From positions 62,001 to 126,000 of the forward strand of contig CAJXYP010000003.1 in the NCBI GenBank assembly GCA_913063225.1: 64,000 bases of DNA, written 5' to 3'. Under the pieces are notes generated by a model. It ran no database searches. It had not been told where the DNA came from and saw only the letters and a list, made by a program, of their open reading frames with translations. Shown one piece after another: positions 61,736 through 64,000 of the stretch (positions are counted from its first letter, which is position 1; the number at the start of each line of letters is the position of its first letter). Both the position numbers and the translations under genes were made by a program. The stretch comes from an uncultured Cellvibrionales bacterium. Lineage in GTDB: Bacteria; Pseudomonadota; Gammaproteobacteria; Pseudomonadales; GM7GCV1.

Positions 61736-62434
61736 ATGGGCGCAACCCTTGACGTAGATTTTTCAAGTAACGTAGTTGATATTTTTTCGGGAGATACTTG
61801 GTCGGAGAAGCAGCAAAAACGCTTTATCAGATTAGCGCCAGAGATCGACGGTATGGAAATGCTCTATATCAACGAACAGAACCCGAACAAAATTTTCACC
61901 CTGAAAATCCTCTGCTGGGGCCTTCGAGAAAATGGTGAGATCGATGGTTTGGTTCCCTGGCTCGACAAGATAGTTCCCTGCACAGAGATAGATGATCCAC
62001 TTCAGGGTAGCTGGCAGGGATATTTTGATCCCGGCATCGAACAGATATATTTCGAACCACCGGAACATAAAATAGCCGAACTCGACGCCGCTGCGGAATA
62101 TTACCAATACGAATGTGACTCAGACGACGAGGTTGTTCAGGAAATTTCCGACAACATCGGCACACACGCAGTTTTATCCGGTGACGAATTCCAAAGTATC
62201 ACCCTCGCTGAGGTGGTTAGTTGGAGACTAAAAAACAACGGTGAGCTGAGTGCAATGCTAATCGACGAAAAATTAGTTGCCACCACACCTGTTCTGCCGG
62301 GAGATCCTTGCCTTTTTTGTGCAGATGAGCGCGGTGACTTTCAATATTACTTCCAACACCACATTGCAAACAAATTGAAAGAGAAGGATCCAGAGGCGAT
62401 AGCTGCCATTGCCAACCTTATGGACCGGGGCTAA
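61736..62434 (+). CDS. Uncharacterised protein with two internal repeats
   Basis: A 232-residue soluble acidic protein with a clear start (AGGAG 8 nt before ATG). I do not recognise a characterised family. Two stretches align with each other: FTLKILCWGLRENGEIDGLVPWLDKIV (residues 54-80) and ITLAEVVSWRLKNNGELSAMLIDEKLV (155-181). Each is followed by a DP motif, a short aromatic segment and a helix start (HKIAEL, HHIANKL). The second unit has a CLFC motif. No signal peptide or membrane segment is seen. It is divergent from epmC and converges on a YheU-family gene with 6 bp between stops. No function is proposed. Confidence 0.75.
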   Translation: MGATLDVDFSSNVVDIFSGDTWSEKQQKRFIRLAPEIDGMEMLYINEQNPNKIFTLKILCWGLRENGEIDGLVPWLDKIVPCTEIDDPLQGSWQGYFDPGIEQIYFEPPEHKIAELDAAAEYYQYECDSDDEVVQEISDNIGTHAVLSGDEFQSITLAEVVSWRLKNNGELSAMLIDEKLVATTPVLPGDPCLFCADERGDFQYYFQHHIANKLKEKDPEAIAAIANLMDRG

Positions 62435-62440
62435 CCCGTT

Positions 62441-62695
62441 TCAGTTGTTCGAATCTAACAGCTCCTTTGCCTGAAGGAGCTGTTTTGCTTTCTCAGCGCT
62501 CACTAAGCTTGCGGATTCAGCTTCCGCATCCCAGAGCAATTTCATACGGCCCACTTCGAGAGCACGCAGGGCATTCTTAACCTTGTCAGCAGTACTTAGC
62601 TCCTGCTCCCCATAGTCCGTTCCGTCACGAGTTACGATCTCTTCTAGGAGTCGCTCCAGAACTTCTTTTTCTAGTGTTTGCTCAGGAATAATCAT
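62441..62695 (-). CDS. YheU family (UPF0270) protein
   Basis: An 84-residue protein with the family pattern MIIPEQTLEKEVLERLLEEIVTRDGTDYGEQELSTADKVKNALRALEVGRMKLLWD. In E. coli YheU the equivalents are MLIPW, EFVLREGTDYG and a final LVW strand. Function is unknown. The last 20 residues (SAEKAKQLLQAKELLDSNN) extend beyond the core as a charged helix. Confidence 0.85.
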   Translation of the reverse strand: MIIPEQTLEKEVLERLLEEIVTRDGTDYGEQELSTADKVKNALRALEVGRMKLLWDAEAESASLVSAEKAKQLLQAKELLDSNN

Positions 62696-62742
62696 CTGCT
62701 GGCCTCGCCGCGTATAATAGTTTGTTTTTCGAGTACTGGATT

Positions 62743-63255
62743 GTGCAACAGCATTACATTATTTCCTATATCGGTGTCGATCGCCCTGGCCTTGTAGACC
62801 AGATTAGCCAAATTATTCACGAAATTGGTGGCAGTTGGCAATCCAGCCGGTCAGCCAACTTATCAGGTATGTTTAGCGGCATGGTTCATGTGAGCCTGGA
62901 CCAGAGCAATGAAGCATCTTTGAGCGAAGCAGTAAGCGATCTTCAATCTGAGTCAATGCAGATTTCTGTAACTCCGGTAAACGCCATCGGTAGCTCTCCA
63001 GAAGCCTTGCTTGAAGTAAAGGTTGTCGGGGCCGACCGAAAAGGCATAGTGCGGGAGGTGTCCAGCATACTATCGAGCCTGGGAATTAATCTGGAAGCGC
63101 TTGAGACCCAAGTAGCGCCAGCTCCCATGTCGGGCGAACCGACCTTCTCTGCCATAGCCGAAGTCTCTATTCCAAAAAATCTAGATATCGATCGCCTTCG
63201 GGATGCATTGGAGCAACTCTCCGACGACCTGATCGTTGAAATAAGAAAAATATAG
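62743..63255 (+). CDS. gcvR: Glycine cleavage system repressor-like ACT protein
   Basis: A 170-residue protein (GTG start, MQQHYIISYIGVDRPGLVDQI) made of two ACT domains: residues about 1-80 with YIGVDRPGLVDQISQIIHEIGGSWQSSRSANLSGMFSGMV, and 85-170 with KVVGADRKGIVREVSSILSSLGINLEALETQVAPAPMSG. This is the GcvR layout; in E. coli GcvR acts with GcvA in control of gcvTHP. The track's TTG start adds seven residues with no match. No gcv gene is in the window, so the regulatory target is inferred. Confidence 0.75.
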   Translation: MQQHYIISYIGVDRPGLVDQISQIIHEIGGSWQSSRSANLSGMFSGMVHVSLDQSNEASLSEAVSDLQSESMQISVTPVNAIGSSPEALLEVKVVGADRKGIVREVSSILSSLGINLEALETQVAPAPMSGEPTFSAIAEVSIPKNLDIDRLRDALEQLSDDLIVEIRKI

Positions 63256-63263
63256 GCGATACC

Positions 63264-63728
63264 TTGTTAAATCTAATCCTCTTTGAGCCGGAGATCCCCC
63301 CCAATACGGGAAATATTATCCGACTCTGCCACAACTGTGGTTTTACTCTACATCTGATACAACCCCTTGGCTTTGAACTAGATGATAAGAGGCTGCGCCG
63401 TGCCGGCTTAGACTATATTGAGTGGGAAAAAATGAAAGTTCACGCCAACTGGGAGCAATATTGTGCTGACTCCCCGGGTGCTAGCCGCTATGCAATTTCC
63501 ACCAAAGGATCACAGAAACATACTGACGCCCGGTTTAACCCCGGTGATCACCTAATACTTGGCCCCGAGACACGAGGACTACCAACAGAAGTACTCAATA
63601 GCATGAGTGCAGATCATGTTCTTAGAATTCCGATGCGTGAAGATAGCCGCAGTCTAAATCTATCTAACGCCGCGGCAATAATAGTCTATGAAGCATGGAG
63701 ACAAATGGATTTTGGTGGCATGGAATGA
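63264..63728 (+). CDS. trmL: tRNA (cytidine(34)-2'-O)-methyltransferase
   Basis: SPOUT methyltransferase that modifies the wobble base of tRNA-Leu. The 154-residue protein starts with TTG (MLNLILFEPEIPPNTGNIIRLCHNCGF), preceded by AGGCGA at good spacing. The knot region carries HLILGPETRGLP, VLRIPMREDSRSLNLSNAAAIIVYEAWRQ. The size and motifs match TrmL (YibK). Its stop overlaps the next start as ATGA. Confidence 0.93.
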   Translation: MLNLILFEPEIPPNTGNIIRLCHNCGFTLHLIQPLGFELDDKRLRRAGLDYIEWEKMKVHANWEQYCADSPGASRYAISTKGSQKHTDARFNPGDHLILGPETRGLPTEVLNSMSADHVLRIPMREDSRSLNLSNAAAIIVYEAWRQMDFGGME

Positions 63729-64000
63729 GCACAGCAATCGGTATTTTCTACGGTTCGAGTACCTGCTACACCGAAATGGTTGCTGAACAAATCTTCGCTC
63801 AACTAGGGCCAGAGAGAGCAACCCTGCACAATATTGCCGATACACCCATCTCAAAGTGCAAAGAATACGATTACCTACTCTTTGGTATCCCTACCTGGGA
63901 CTATGGTGAGCTTCAGGAAGACTGGGAGAATATTTGGGATGATGTGGCCGGGCTAGATCTGTCTGGTAAAACAGCAGCCATATTCGGCCTTGGCGACCAG
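63725..64000 (+). CDS. fldB: Flavodoxin FldB-like (partial, C-terminus outside window)
   Basis: 92 codons visible to the edge of the window, from the ATG overlapping the trmL stop. The start MSTAIGIFYGSSTCYTEMVAEQIFAQLGPE contains the phosphate-binding FMN loop GSSTCYTE. LLFGIPTWDYGELQEDWENIWDDV is the isoalloxazine-stacking loop region. The TCYTEM loop and GIPTWD-GE-QEDWE are those of FldB rather than FldA. It is a small cytoplasmic FMN electron carrier. The ORF track omits it because it is open at the right edge. Confidence 0.88.
   Translation, partial: MSTAIGIFYGSSTCYTEMVAEQIFAQLGPERATLHNIADTPISKCKEYDYLLFGIPTWDYGELQEDWENIWDDVAGLDLSGKTAAIFGLGDQ

Overview
This window is a contiguous piece of a gammaproteobacterial chromosome of moderate GC content. 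Gene content and order are very close to Pseudomonas-type core loci: gltA divergent from sdhCDAB-sucAB-lpd-sucCD; rpsB-tsf-pyrH-frr-uppS-cdsA-dxr-rseP-bamA-skp-lpxD-fabZ-lpxA-lpxB-rnhB-dnaE; tilS, then pyrG-kdsA-eno; and map-glnD-dapC. Genes for lipid A, KDO, BamA and RseP show a Gram-negative didermic cell, and a complete TCA branch with ubiquinone-linked succinate dehydrogenase shows aerobic respiration. I infer a marine-type member of Pseudomonadales/Cellvibrionales or a near relative; the sequence alone does not fix the genus. I found no tRNA, rRNA, CRISPR array, insertion sequence or prophage.

Layout. 1-7.3 kb: prmB (cut by the window edge), folE, the gpsA-DUF4389-sixA group, htpG behind a heat-shock type promoter, a small DUF6152 exported protein and an MJ1255/VC2487-type glycosyltransferase. 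7.3-20 kb: TCA supercluster sdhCDAB-sucAB-lpd-sucCD on the minus strand, with gltA divergent from it across a 340-bp promoter region. 20-22.6 kb: c-di-GMP genes, namely a GGDEF gene split by an apparent one-base frameshift, a DUF1653 gene and a membrane-anchored SGDEF diguanylate cyclase. 22.7-26.2 kb: an envelope glycan cassette (ArnT-like GT39, polyprenyl-phosphate GT2, UPF0104-type membrane protein). 26.3-32 kb: eno-kdsA-pyrG, a divergent HiPIP gene and tilS. 32-50 kb: one long minus-strand block from rpsB to dnaE for translation, isoprenoid/phospholipid precursors, outer-membrane assembly, lipid A and replication. accA is missing from its usual place next to dnaE. 50-52.6 kb: serA and an unusual-type serC, inserted between rpsB and map. 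52.9-58.2 kb: map-glnD-dapC-nth. 58.2-64 kb: an HTH-aminotransferase fusion with palindromic upstream sites, a PA1571-like small protein, pdxB-epmC, a repeat-containing unknown protein, a YheU protein, and gcvR-like, trmL and fldB (cut by the right edge).

How they work together. The minus-strand blocks supply central carbon flux (citrate synthase to succinate and fumarate) and outer-membrane biogenesis (UPP, CDP-DAG, BamA, Skp, lipid A, KDO, CTP). The smaller groups feed serine, PLP, folate and DAP synthesis. Many genes overlap by TAATG, TGATG or ATGA, which indicates translational coupling.

No clearly new multi-gene defence or mobile system is visible. The most interesting items are the frameshifted diguanylate cyclase whose reading frames rejoin in exact helix register, the DNA-binding/aminotransferase fusion with TGTC...GACA palindromes, the long inverted repeat between serC and serA, the internally duplicated 232-residue unknown protein, and the exceptionally stable hairpin between rpsB and tsf.
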